From Alloyangia pacifica (GTDB lineage Bacteria; Pseudomonadota; Alphaproteobacteria; Rhodobacterales; Rhodobacteraceae): DNA of 64,000 bases. The notes beneath the pieces are model-generated. The model ran no database searches. It saw only the letters and a list, made by a program, of their open reading frames with translations, and was not told the origin of the DNA. Position numbers and translations under genes: made by a program. Of the stretch, positions 54,816 through 63,551 are shown in pieces; positions within the stretch are counted from its first letter, which is position 1; every line of letters starts with the position of its first letter. Location: assembly GCF_020524285.1 (NCBI RefSeq), contig NZ_JAIVKX010000023.1, positions 40,165 through 104,164 of the forward strand. Reading direction: 5' to 3'.

Positions 54816-55588
54816 TTCTTACCAAACACGAGATCTGCCAGCCCGAGCAGTAACACGGTCATGATGATCGAAACAGTCGAGACGGCAGCAGCTTCCGGCG
54901 TGAAGTTGAACCGCAGGTAGTCATAGAGCTGGATCGGCAAGGGCGCGGAGCCCGAGCCTTTCAGAATGAAGGAGATACCGAAGGTGTCGAAGCTGATGAT
55001 GAAGGCAAAAACTGAGCCCGTGGCCACGCCGGGCGCGATCAGCGGCAGGGTGATGCGGCGGAAGGCGGTGTATCGGCTGGCCCCCAGCGTGCGCGCCGCA
55101 AGCTCCGCAGCATCGTCACGCGACTGCAGCGAGGTCACCGCATTGAGGAACACGAAGGGCAGCGTCATCAGCACGTGTCCGGTGAACAGCGCGATCTTGT
55201 GCTCGGTGCCGATGCCGATCTCGTAGAAAAAGAAGAGCAGCGCGATGGCGGTCAGGATCTCGGGCAGGATCAGTGGCAGCAGCACGCCGATGCGCACCAG
55301 TTCCGCCTCGCGCCGCGCGTGGCGCACGAAGTAGAGCGCCGCCATCGTGCCCACCACCAGCGAGACCGCCGTGGCACAGGCAGCGAGAACCGCCGAGTAG
55401 AGGATGGCGTCGATGAAGACGTCGTTCTGCAGGAAGGTCCAGAACCAGCGCAGGCTTAGGCCCTGCGGCGGGAATGTCAGGAAGTTGCCGGCGTTGAACG
55501 AAGCCAGTACCACCACAGCGATCGGCGCGATCAGGAAGATATAGACGCTGACCCGTACCAGGGTAAGCAAAGGGGTGACAATCTGCAT
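54812..55588 (-). CDS. PotC-type ABC permease
   Basis: The 258-residue permease has six hydrophobic helices and the EAA-like loop DAAELAARTLGASRYTAFRRITLPLIAPG. It pairs with the larger permease to its right. Relatives import polyamines, thiamine, 2-aminoethylphosphonate or nucleobases. It overlaps the regulator gene (ATGA). Confidence 0.9.
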   Translation of the reverse strand: MQIVTPLLTLVRVSVYIFLIAPIAVVVLASFNAGNFLTFPPQGLSLRWFWTFLQNDVFIDAILYSAVLAACATAVSLVVGTMAALYFVRHARREAELVRIGVLLPLILPEILTAIALLFFFYEIGIGTEHKIALFTGHVLMTLPFVFLNAVTSLQSRDDAAELAARTLGASRYTAFRRITLPLIAPGVATGSVFAFIISFDTFGISFILKGSGSAPLPIQLYDYLRFNFTPEAAAVSTVSIIMTVLLLGLADLVFGKK

Positions 55589-55589
55589 G

Positions 55590-56432
55590 TTACTTCCACT
55601 CCATCCGGGTGAGCCGCGCGAAGACGAAAACCACCAGCCCCGCCGCCGCGGCCAGGGTCAGCGCCATGGCCGAACCGAAGGGCCATTGGAACTGGTCGAT
55701 CAGCGCATCCACCACCAGCAGGGTCGTGGTCTTCACCCGCATGCCGCCGACCAGCGCCGGCGTAACGTAGGACGAGATCGCCAGCACGAAGACCAAAATG
55801 CAGCCCGCCTGCACACCGGGCATCGAGACCGGGAAGGTCACCCGCCGGAAGATGGTGAAGCGGCGTGCCCCAAGCGAACGGGCGGCCTGCGCCACCGCCG
55901 GGTCCATGGCTTGCAGCGCCGACAAGAGTGGCAGCACCATGAAGGGGAGGAACACGTGCGCCAGCGCCAGCACCACGCCGAAATTGTTGTACATCAGTGG
56001 CAGCGGCCGTTGGATGAGCCCCATCTGGATCAGCGTCGCGTTAATGACGCCCGAATTGCCCAGAAGGATCGTCCAGCCGTAGCTGCGCACGACGATCCCG
56101 ACGAGCAGCGGCGACAGCACGATGCCGTAGAGGATGGCGCGCCAGCGCCGTGACGCGGTGGCGATGTGCAACGCGACGGGATAGGCCAACGCAAGGCAAG
56201 CCAGCGTCGTCACCATACCGAGCAGCATCGTTTGCGGCAGCGACATAGCATAGTAGCCCTCCGAGAAGAACTGAGTGTAACCCTTCAGGCCGAAGCCTTC
56301 ACCGTAGGGCGCGCCCCCGGCACCGGGCGTACGGAAGCTCATCACCAGAACGATGACATAGGGCAGGACCACGAAGAGAAAGATGATCGCCGCCGCCGGC
56401 AGGATCAGAACCGCGCTGCGCAGCTTCCTCAT
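55590..56432 (-). CDS. PotB-type ABC permease
   Basis: The 280-residue permease has about six helices and the loop DPAVAQAARSLGARRFTIFRRVTFPVSMPG. It overlaps the ATPase stop (ATGA) and is one base from the second permease. It forms the heterodimeric channel with the PotC-type subunit. Confidence 0.9.
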   Translation of the reverse strand: MRKLRSAVLILPAAAIIFLFVVLPYVIVLVMSFRTPGAGGAPYGEGFGLKGYTQFFSEGYYAMSLPQTMLLGMVTTLACLALAYPVALHIATASRRWRAILYGIVLSPLLVGIVVRSYGWTILLGNSGVINATLIQMGLIQRPLPLMYNNFGVVLALAHVFLPFMVLPLLSALQAMDPAVAQAARSLGARRFTIFRRVTFPVSMPGVQAGCILVFVLAISSYVTPALVGGMRVKTTTLLVVDALIDQFQWPFGSAMALTLAAAAGLVVFVFARLTRMEWK

Positions 56433-57511
56433 GCCGCCACCCCAGAGGCGGTACCCACCCCACCCTGCATCGGCCAGAGTCGCTGCGCGTCGAAACTCAG
56501 CCCGACCGCCTGCCCTTCGGCCACGGTCTGGCTCGTCGGGCCCAGCACCAGCAGCGGACCGCAGTCGGTGTCGACGTGATACTCGATATGGCCACCGCTG
56601 AAGTAGCGCTTGGCGATGCGCCCTCCGAGCTGTGCCCCGGAGGGATCCACGAGCGCGATCTGCTCGGGGCGGGCCATCAGCCGCATCAAGCTTCCCGCCT
56701 GCCCCGAGGCAGTGCCCGGCAGGTTGAGCGTGCCGCCACCAGGAAGGGTCAGCAAGGTGCCCTCTGCCCCCTGCGCGGCGACCGGCAGCTCGAGGATGTT
56801 CGCATTGCCGACGAATTTCGCCACCTCCTCGGTGGCCGGGTGGTTGTAGACGTCCTCGGGCCGCGCCGCCTGCGCGATGGCGCCGTTGAACATCACCACG
56901 ACGCGGTCGGACATGGTCATCGCCTCGTCCTGATCATGGGTGACGTAGATGGTGGTGATGCCAACCCGCTTCTGCAGGTCGCGGATGAAGCCGCGCATCT
57001 CATCTCGCAGTTTGGCATCTAGGTTGGCGAGCGGTTCGTCGAGCAGCAGGATCGCGGGCTCGATCACCAGCGCGCGGCCAAGCGCGACGCGCTGCTGCTG
57101 GCCGCCCGAAAGCATTTTGGGGTAGCGGTCGGCGTATTTCGTGAGCTGCACCATGTCCATCGCCCGCGCGACCCTCTGCTTGATCTCCGCGCGCGGCACG
57201 CGGCGCATCTCGAGGCCGAAGGCCAGATTCTGCGCCACCGTCATGTGTGGGAAAAGGGCGTAGGACTGGAACACCATGCCGATGTCGCGATCCTCCGGCA
57301 ATTTTCGCGAGATGTCCTTGTTGTCGAACAGGATCTTGCCGTCGGTGATCTCCTCGAACCCGGCAATGCACTTGAGCGTCGTCGACTTGCCGCAGCCCGA
57401 CGGGCCGAGCAGCGACACGAACTCGCCGTGGTCGATATTGAGAGAGATGCCCTTCAGGGCTTCCGCCTTACCGTAGGACTTCACCAGAGAGAGGATGGAG
57501 ACTTCGGTCAT
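56429..57511 (-). CDS. PotA-type ABC ATPase
   Basis: The 360-residue ATPase has Walker A GPSGCGKST (36-44), signature LSGGQQQRVALGRALV and Walker B ILLLDEPLANLD. A C-terminal TOBE domain includes LMRLMARPEQIALV. It powers the PotABCD-like importer. It lies 70 bases downstream of the binding-protein gene. Confidence 0.92.
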   Translation of the reverse strand: MTEVSILSLVKSYGKAEALKGISLNIDHGEFVSLLGPSGCGKSTTLKCIAGFEEITDGKILFDNKDISRKLPEDRDIGMVFQSYALFPHMTVAQNLAFGLEMRRVPRAEIKQRVARAMDMVQLTKYADRYPKMLSGGQQQRVALGRALVIEPAILLLDEPLANLDAKLRDEMRGFIRDLQKRVGITTIYVTHDQDEAMTMSDRVVVMFNGAIAQAARPEDVYNHPATEEVAKFVGNANILELPVAAQGAEGTLLTLPGGGTLNLPGTASGQAGSLMRLMARPEQIALVDPSGAQLGGRIAKRYFSGGHIEYHVDTDCGPLLVLGPTSQTVAEGQAVGLSFDAQRLWPMQGGVGTASGVAA

Positions 57512-57581
57512 CGTATCGGTCGTTCCTTGACTGAGAGGCCGCCCCGGAAAACCGGGGCGACCCTTGGCTGTGACTGGGGGC

Positions 57582-58628
57582 TCAGGCCCCGAAGATTTCG
57601 TTCCAGCGACGCGAGATCTCCTCGGCGTTGGAATTCATCAGTTCCCAGTCCCATTTGATGAACTGCTCCATGGCCTCGCCGGAGACGGGAACATCCTTCT
57701 GCAGCTCGGCGGGAACCTCCACATTCCTGTTGACCGGGGAGACGAAGAACTCCCGCATCAGCAGTTCCTGCCCGGCCGGGCTCAAGACGAAGTTCAGGTA
57801 CTGGTAGGCCTGCTCGCGCGCCGGGGTATTGGTGCAGATATTGAAGGTCTGGTCCCACATCATCAGCCCCTCTTCGGGAATGATGCAATCGACCGGCAGG
57901 CCCTGGTTGCGCAGTCGCGCGATCTCGCCGAAGTCGAAGGGCGCGACGGCGATCTCGCCGGTGGCGAGGCCGGTGCTCATGTTGAAGTCGGTTTGGTAGA
58001 CCGGCCCCAGTTCCGCGAGCTTGGCAAAGCCGGTCTCGAGGTCGGTGATGCCCGAGCCGTAGAGCTTCGACGCCAGCATCAGGAACATCTTCCCGGCGCT
58101 GTTCTTGATGTTGTAAAGGCCCAGCCGTCCCTGCAGCTCAGGCATCTCCCAGAGATCCTTCCAGGACTTGGGCGGGGTCTGGATCATGTCGGTGCGGTAG
58201 CCGATGCCGATCGGCGAGATCAGACCGACGGCTGCATAGCCCTCGGAGGCCTCGGTCGCGACCGGGTAGAGATCGGCGTAGTTCGGCAACTGCTCGAGAT
58301 CGAGCTTCTCGAAATAGCCCTCTTCGCGCAGCACCGTCGCATAGATCTCATTGGTCATGAGACAGCCGTAGGGCGGGTTCTCGACCCCGGAGGCGCGCAT
58401 GTTCGTCGTGTAGACGCTGCCGAGTCCGATATCGAGCTGCGGGTCGATCCCGGTCTCGTCGGTGAAGGCGGGCAGGAAAATTTCCTTCCAGAACTTCTCC
58501 CACGAGCCGCCGTAGGTGGTGATGACGAGCTTCTCGGCCTGGGCGTACACGCCCGGGACATTGAGAACGGACGCGCCACCGATGGCGACCAGCGCCTGCA
58601 GCATGCGGCGCCTGTTGATGTCTGTCAT
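57582..58628 (-). CDS. PotD-type periplasmic binding protein
   Basis: The 348-residue exported protein has a twin-arginine-like signal (NRRRMLQALVAIGG, cleaved near VYAQA). It has a type 2 periplasmic binding fold with KLVITTYGGSWEKFWKEIFLPAF. Relatives bind polyamines or other cationic compounds. Here the neighbouring nucleoside hydrolase and 2-oxoglutarate oxygenase suggest a nucleoside- or purine-like ligand, but that is inference. Confidence 0.9.
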   Translation of the reverse strand: MTDINRRRMLQALVAIGGASVLNVPGVYAQAEKLVITTYGGSWEKFWKEIFLPAFTDETGIDPQLDIGLGSVYTTNMRASGVENPPYGCLMTNEIYATVLREEGYFEKLDLEQLPNYADLYPVATEASEGYAAVGLISPIGIGYRTDMIQTPPKSWKDLWEMPELQGRLGLYNIKNSAGKMFLMLASKLYGSGITDLETGFAKLAELGPVYQTDFNMSTGLATGEIAVAPFDFGEIARLRNQGLPVDCIIPEEGLMMWDQTFNICTNTPAREQAYQYLNFVLSPAGQELLMREFFVSPVNRNVEVPAELQKDVPVSGEAMEQFIKWDWELMNSNAEEISRRWNEIFGA

Positions 58629-58672
58629 TTTTGAACTCCCTGTTGTCTGGGTCTCTTCGATGCCTGGATGGG

Positions 58673-59647
58673 TCAGGAGGCTTTCTTGCGGTAGTCGTAG
58701 TTCTTGTTGAGCCGCTCGAGCAGATAATCTCCGTAGAGCACCGGCTCCATCTGCGCCGTCTCGCCCTTTTCAAGCATCTCCGCCGGGCATTCGACCAGCG
58801 CGCTCATCGAGGGATCGTAGAAGAACGGCTGAGAGTAGCGCTCGCGACCGGTCAGATTGCGCACGCGGTGCGGCGTCGAGACGAAACGGCCGTTCGACCA
58901 CTTGGCGAGGATGTCGCCGACGTTCATCACGAAGGTGCCCTCGATCGGCGGCGCGGGGATCCAGTCGCCGCGCTTGTTGCGCACCTCGAGGCCGCCGACG
59001 TCGTCCTGCTTGAGCAGGGTGACGAAGCCGTAGTCGGTGTGCGGCGCAGAGCCGAAGAGCTCTTCCTCGTCGGGCTGCTCGGGGTAGTGCAGCAGGCGCA
59101 GGAACAGGGTGGGGTCGATGAAGTGCTTCGCGAACCAGTCGCGCTCGAGACCCAGCGCCTCGGCTAGGGCGCCGGCGATCCGCTCCCCGAGCTTGGTCAT
59201 CTCGGCCATGTACTCGAGTGCGGTCTCCTCGACACCCGAAAGCTGCGACGGGAACTGGTTCGGCCCCTGCAGCGGCTCGCCCACATAGGCGGCATCCGCG
59301 GGAACCTCATGCATGATCATCAGGCTTTCCGAGCGGTTCGGCTTCGTCACCTTCGCCACCGAGGAGGTCACGATGGTGGAGGTCGACATCGGCATGTAAC
59401 CGCGATGGAAGCCGTTGATCTTGAGCGCCATCTTCTCTTCGAGCGGAAGATCGTGGAAGGCGGCATTCATCCCGCGCATGCGCTCCACCAGATCCTCCGA
59501 GACGCCGTGGCCCGCCAGATAGGCGAAGCCCGAGGTCTCGAGCGCGTCCTTCAGCGCCGCGACGGTTTCGGCGCGTGCCGCTTCCGACGCCCCTTCTGCG
59601 AGACCACCGAGGTCAACAACGGGAATGTTGTCGAAATCACCTTTCAT
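58673..59647 (-). CDS. 2-oxoglutarate/Fe(II) oxygenase, isopenicillin-N-synthase-like
   Basis: The 324-residue protein has the DIOX_N domain (IPVVDLGGLAEGA...LAGHGVSEDLV) and the jelly-roll core. The Fe ligands His203, Asp205 and His260 (APHTDYGFVTLL; STPHRVRNL) and the 2-oxoglutarate-binding Arg270/Ser272 (RYSQPFF) are present. It is the first gene of the leftward operon and probably hydroxylates or demethylates the imported compound. Confidence 0.9.
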   Translation of the reverse strand: MKGDFDNIPVVDLGGLAEGASEAARAETVAALKDALETSGFAYLAGHGVSEDLVERMRGMNAAFHDLPLEEKMALKINGFHRGYMPMSTSTIVTSSVAKVTKPNRSESLMIMHEVPADAAYVGEPLQGPNQFPSQLSGVEETALEYMAEMTKLGERIAGALAEALGLERDWFAKHFIDPTLFLRLLHYPEQPDEEELFGSAPHTDYGFVTLLKQDDVGGLEVRNKRGDWIPAPPIEGTFVMNVGDILAKWSNGRFVSTPHRVRNLTGRERYSQPFFYDPSMSALVECPAEMLEKGETAQMEPVLYGDYLLERLNKNYDYRKKAS

Positions 59648-59666
59648 AGCCGTATTCCTTCGTGTC

Positions 59667-59683
59667 TATTGTATACAGAATAC
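59667..59683. promoter_or_regulatory. GntR/FCD operator candidate
   Basis: TATTGTATACAGAATAC contains the TTGTATACA core typical of FadR-subfamily operators. It lies 20 bases upstream of the oxygenase start and about 130 bases before the nucleoside hydrolase, fitting control by the GntR protein at 54.1 kb. Confidence 0.5.
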
Positions 59684-59810
59684 TGTGTTCGAGACGGTCG
59701 AGGCAGCGCGAGCTTTTAATGATGACTTTCGCGCGCAACTATCGGATGGCCACAAAATTAGGCAAATTTCACCCGTCCGTGCTGAGGCGGAAGACGAAGA
59801 GGTAACCCAA

Positions 59811-60755
59811 GTGAAGGCGACGCCCGTAATCATCGATACCGACCCAGGCCAGGACGACGCCTTCGCGATTCTCCTCGCCCTCGCCTCGCCCGCGCTTCAG
59901 GTGCTCGGCCTGACCACGGTCGCCGGGAACATGGGGCTCGCGCAGACCACCGACAACGCCCGCCGCATCGTCGAGCTTGCCGGGCACGCTGACCTGCCCG
60001 TGCATGCCGGCGCCGACCGCCCGCTGATGCGCCAGCCGCGCCCGGTCCCCGAGATCCACGGCGACACCGGTATCGACGGCTGGGATTGGGCGGACGCCCG
60101 GCGCGGTCCGGAGGCGGAAGGCGCAATCGACTTCCTCGTGCGGACGCTGCGGGCCCACCCCACACCCGTGACGCTGATCGTGCTTGGCCCGCAGACCAAC
60201 ATCGCGCTCGCGCTCACCGTCGCGCCCGACATCAAGCGTAACATCGCGCGCATCATCTTCATGGGCGGTGGCTTCTTCGAAGGCGGGAACATGACCCCCG
60301 CTGCCGAATACAATATCCTCGTCGACCCCGAGGCAGCGCGAATCGTGCTCAATTCGGGCGTCCCGGTAACCGCCGTGCCACTCGACTGCACCCATGCCAC
60401 GCCCTCGCCGGTGCAATGGTCGCACCAGCTCGCCGCTCATGACAGCCAAGTCATGAAGGCCTGCGCGGGGATGATGGAGTTCTTCGAGATTTATGGAAAC
60501 AAGAAGTATGGCACCGCTTCGCGGCCGCTGCACGACGCGGTTGCCGTGGCCGCGCTGCTTTGGCCGGAGCTCTTCGAGGGCAAGCTCTGCCCCGTCAATG
60601 TCGAGTGCGCGGGAGAGCTGACCACCGGTATGACGGTGGTCGACTGGCTGCGCCAGACCGGCCGCCCGGACAATTGCCTGTGGCTGAACAGCTGCACGGA
60701 CCCCGCGGAGGTCTATCGCCGGATGGAAGCGGCGCTCGCCACCCTCGCCGCGTAG
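59811..60755 (+). CDS. Nucleoside hydrolase
   Basis: The 314-residue protein is an inosine/uridine-preferring nucleoside hydrolase with the calcium-binding DTDPGQDDA (Asp9, Asp11, Asp15, Asp16). GGGFFEGGNMTPAAEYNILVDPEAA and the PLHDAVAVAALL His/Asp at the C-terminal site complete the set. It splits ribonucleosides to base plus ribose. I chose the GTG at 59811, preceded by AGAGG eight bases away; the longer open frame from 59625 overlaps the operator and the oxygenase start. It is divergent from the oxygenase-transporter operon. Confidence 0.88.
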   Translation: MKATPVIIDTDPGQDDAFAILLALASPALQVLGLTTVAGNMGLAQTTDNARRIVELAGHADLPVHAGADRPLMRQPRPVPEIHGDTGIDGWDWADARRGPEAEGAIDFLVRTLRAHPTPVTLIVLGPQTNIALALTVAPDIKRNIARIIFMGGGFFEGGNMTPAAEYNILVDPEAARIVLNSGVPVTAVPLDCTHATPSPVQWSHQLAAHDSQVMKACAGMMEFFEIYGNKKYGTASRPLHDAVAVAALLWPELFEGKLCPVNVECAGELTTGMTVVDWLRQTGRPDNCLWLNSCTDPAEVYRRMEAALATLAA

Positions 60756-60766
60756 CAGCTGCCTGC

Positions 60767-60788
60767 GGAAGGGCCTCGTGGCCCTCCC
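60767..60788. terminator. Hairpin between convergent genes
   Basis: AGGGCC and GGCCCT pair around TCGT, with partial pairing outside. It has no T-run. It lies between the nucleoside hydrolase and dehydrogenase genes. Confidence 0.45.
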
Positions 60789-60801
60789 TGCCCCCCGCTG
60801 C

Positions 60802-61752
60802 TCAGTAGCCGCGGGCCCGGTCGACCACGAACTCCGACCGCTGGCCGCGCGCCAGGGCGCGGGCGGCCTCGATCAGCTGGGCCGCGACGACCTCGGGCGA
60901 CGAGTAGCTCGCCACATGCGGGCTGACCCTGATCTTAGGATGCCGCCAGTACGCATGGTCCCGCGGCAGGGGTTCCTGCCGGAAGACGTCCAGGGAAGCC
61001 CCGGCAAGATGCCCACCGTCGAGTGCGTCGAGCAGGTCCGCGTCCACGAGGTGCTCGCCGCGGCCGATCTGCACGAGATAGCCCCCCAGGCTCAACCTTT
61101 CGAAGAGCCCCGAACAGAGGACATTCTCCGTCGCCTCGGTCAGCGGCAGCACGTTGATCAGGTACTTCGCTCCTTCCGCCGCATCGTTCACCGCCTCCGG
61201 TCCCGAGTAGTAGGTCACCCGCTCGAGCGGCGCTCGCTGCGGCGCGCGCGAGGCGACCCGGACCCGGTAGCCCAGGGTCGACTGCACCCGCGCGATCGCC
61301 TGCCCCATCGTGCCGTAACCAAGGATCGCGACGCTCGCAGAGCTTGGGCGCCGAACCTCGACCGGGATCCAGTCGCACCGGGCCGCCGCGTCTTCCATGA
61401 CGCCAAACGCCCGTTCGTGATGCAGCACCTCATGCGCCGCGAAGCCGGCCATGAGCTCGGCCTGTTCCGGGTCACGGACTCGGGCGACACTGATCTCCGG
61501 GCGCAGGCCTGGATGCGCGAGCAGTGCATCCACCCCGGCACCGATCGACATGGCAAGCTCGAGGTTCGGATAGGCATCGAATGCCCCAGGCGCTGGCTTC
61601 CAGCAGAGCGCATAGCGCACCTCCAGCGGATCGGTGACCATCTCGGGCCCCTGGCAGACCACATCCTGCGCCTGCGCCAAAATGTGCCGGCCATACATGG
61701 CGTTAAGGTCCAGTGTCTCACTCAGGAACACGCCCTTGATTGGCGTCGTCAT
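60802..61752 (-). CDS. D-2-hydroxyacid dehydrogenase (GhrA-like)
   Basis: The 316-residue protein has the NAD(P) motif GYGTMGQAIA and the catalytic Arg (VQIGRGEHLVDADLL), Glu (DVFRQEPLP) and His (VSPHVASYSSPE). It resembles glyoxylate/hydroxypyruvate reductase A. It could reduce glyoxylate from a purine or hydroxylated side chain, but no direct link is visible. A tandem-repeat leader lies just upstream. Confidence 0.87.
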   Translation of the reverse strand: MTTPIKGVFLSETLDLNAMYGRHILAQAQDVVCQGPEMVTDPLEVRYALCWKPAPGAFDAYPNLELAMSIGAGVDALLAHPGLRPEISVARVRDPEQAELMAGFAAHEVLHHERAFGVMEDAAARCDWIPVEVRRPSSASVAILGYGTMGQAIARVQSTLGYRVRVASRAPQRAPLERVTYYSGPEAVNDAAEGAKYLINVLPLTEATENVLCSGLFERLSLGGYLVQIGRGEHLVDADLLDALDGGHLAGASLDVFRQEPLPRDHAYWRHPKIRVSPHVASYSSPEVVAAQLIEAARALARGQRSEFVVDRARGY

Positions 61753-61760
61753 GGCCTATC

Positions 61761-61824
61761 CTTGCCTTCTCTTGCCTTCTCTTGCCTTGAGCGCCTTGAG
61801 CGCCTTGAGCGCCTTGAGCGCCTT
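61761..61824. repeat. Tandem repeats upstream of the dehydrogenase gene
   Basis: CTTGCCTTCT occurs twice plus a partial third copy (61761-61788), followed by four perfect copies of GAGCGCCTT (61789-61824). They lie within 75 bases of the dehydrogenase start, in its leader. Repeat number could vary and change spacing or translation. Confidence 0.85.
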
Positions 61825-61988
61825 GATGCTCGGCCATCCGGCAAATGCCAAGCCCCGCACCCGTCGAAAACCGCGACGCGCGCCGCCGCGTGGATGGTTT
61901 TTGCTCCGCTGATGGCTTGGACGCCCCCTCACGGCATCACGATGTGCCAAAGTGGTGAGTGTCATCAAACCAAAAGGAGGAGACGTCC

Positions 61989-63008
61989 GTGGAAGAGGTT
62001 AGCATCATCGGCATCGACATTGCCAAGAATACGTTTCAGTTGCATGAGGCCGGATTCGACGGGGCCGCAATATTCAGGAAAGCCCTACCCCGAGCTCGAG
62101 TTCTCGAGTTCCTGTCACGTCTGCCGTCTTGTGTTATCGCGATGGAGGCCTGCTCGGGCGCGCATTATTGGGAGCGGGCAATCTCCGCACTCGGCCACGA
62201 GGTTCGGCTGATCGCTCCGAGATACGTCAAGCCGTATGTGAAACGACAGAAAAACGATGCTGCCGATGCCGAAGCGATCGCCGAGGCAGCGTCTCGCCCT
62301 TCAATGCGTTTCGTGGCCGTGAAGAGCGCGGACCAGCAGGCTCAGGCAATGTTGCTGAAGACCCGGGAACTGCTCACGGGGCAACGGACGCAAACCATTA
62401 ACGCCTTGCGCGGTCATCCGGCGGAACACGGCCTCGTCGTGCCGCAAGGGACGCAGAACCTGCGGCGGCTACAAGATGCCGTCGCCGAGCAGGAGGCGCA
62501 CTTGCCTGCTGTCGTCGTGTCGCTCTGCAAGCTCCTGACTGATGAGTTCCAGAAACTGACAGCCCACATCGATGACCTGACACTCCGAATCCGCCGAGAG
62601 GTTCAGGCCAATGAGACGGCGCAGCGTCTGAGCGCGGTCCCGGGAATTGGTCCGATCACCGCCATGACCTTAGCCACTCTGGCACCACCCACTGACATGT
62701 TCCGCAAGGGTAGGGATTTTGCGGCATGGGTAGGGCTGACCCCGCGACAGCATTCGACAGGTGGGAAAACGCGATTGGGCAAGACCTCGAAGATGGGACA
62801 GAAGGACATTCGACGCCTACTGATCATTGGGGCGATGGCCGTCATTCAGGCGGCCGGCCGAACTGGGGGCCCGAAACCCGGTTCCTGGCTGGCTCAGATG
62901 CTGAGCCGCAAGCCGAGGATGCTCGTGGCCGTCGCATTGGCAAATAAGATGGCCCGGGTCGCATGGGCGCTTATTTCGCGGGGCGGATCCTACAGAGTTC
63001 CGGCATGA
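61989..63008 (+). CDS. IS110-family transposase
   Basis: The 339-residue transposase has the N-terminal DEDD RuvC-like domain (IIGIDIAKNTFQLHE; VIAMEACSGAHYW; RQKNDAADAEAI) and a C-terminal transposase_20 domain (RLSAVPGIGPITAMTL; Ser motif KMGQKDIRRLLI). GTG 61989 is preferred because AGGAGGAG lies eight bases upstream; GTG 61959 adds ten residues. The frame is intact. IS110 elements have no terminal repeats of the DDE kind and encode a guide (bridge) RNA in a flanking non-coding end. The flanks at 61825-61988 and 63009-63250 are the places to look. Confidence 0.9.
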   Translation: MEEVSIIGIDIAKNTFQLHEAGFDGAAIFRKALPRARVLEFLSRLPSCVIAMEACSGAHYWERAISALGHEVRLIAPRYVKPYVKRQKNDAADAEAIAEAASRPSMRFVAVKSADQQAQAMLLKTRELLTGQRTQTINALRGHPAEHGLVVPQGTQNLRRLQDAVAEQEAHLPAVVVSLCKLLTDEFQKLTAHIDDLTLRIRREVQANETAQRLSAVPGIGPITAMTLATLAPPTDMFRKGRDFAAWVGLTPRQHSTGGKTRLGKTSKMGQKDIRRLLIIGAMAVIQAAGRTGGPKPGSWLAQMLSRKPRMLVAVALANKMARVAWALISRGGSYRVPA

Positions 63009-63550
63009 GGTCGTAGACCTCGCCGGTTCTGGCCGAGCGGAAGTTCTGACAGGAGATCATGGGAAAGCGGAACAGTAACGGGGCGGGAAAACCAGTTGTC
63101 AACGGAGCGCCATCGAGCGCGATCCGCCGATTTGGACCTGCCCACGAAATTGCCATGAGGGCCCGCGGCGTAGAAAGCCGCAACTTGAGGCCGGATACAT
63201 GTAGGAACTCGACCGCTCCGTCCAGACCTAGTTTCAGAAGACTCTTGCTCAGCTAGGAGCGTCCATACACGTTGGTAGCCTACACGTCGTCACGCATGAA
63301 AGCACTCAGCGGCATCGCTGCGGAGACCTGCACAGCGCCTCCCTGCGCAAGCTTCACGACGAGCAGTAACGTCATGCGGCGTAAGGCGAAATCGAAGTCA
63401 CTCAACTTCTGCGCTGGGTATTGGCCCTTGGTACGTGGCAATGAGACGCCCCCTGATCCTGCTCCGAATTCAGATTCGCATAAGCGCCATTGAGTTGGCC
63501 GGGAAGCCGCCTGCATCACACAAATCATGATACCGAGTGCCTTGCCGCGT
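63009..63550. other. Region between IS110 transposase and IS5 end
   Basis: No gene is supported. The first 200 bases are probably the IS110 right end and may encode its guide RNA. Short open frames in the remainder on both strands show no family features and no ribosome-binding site. The stretch ends at the IS5 terminus. Confidence 0.5.
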
Positions 63551-63551
63551 T

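Noticed and set aside
59625..59810. N-terminal extension of the nucleoside hydrolase
   Set aside because: It overlaps the oxygenase start and the operator candidate and adds residues absent from the family. The GTG at 59811 has a ribosome-binding site and gives a normal length.
61761..61824. CRISPR array
   Set aside because: The repeats are nine and ten bases, directly abutting, with no spacers and no cas genes.
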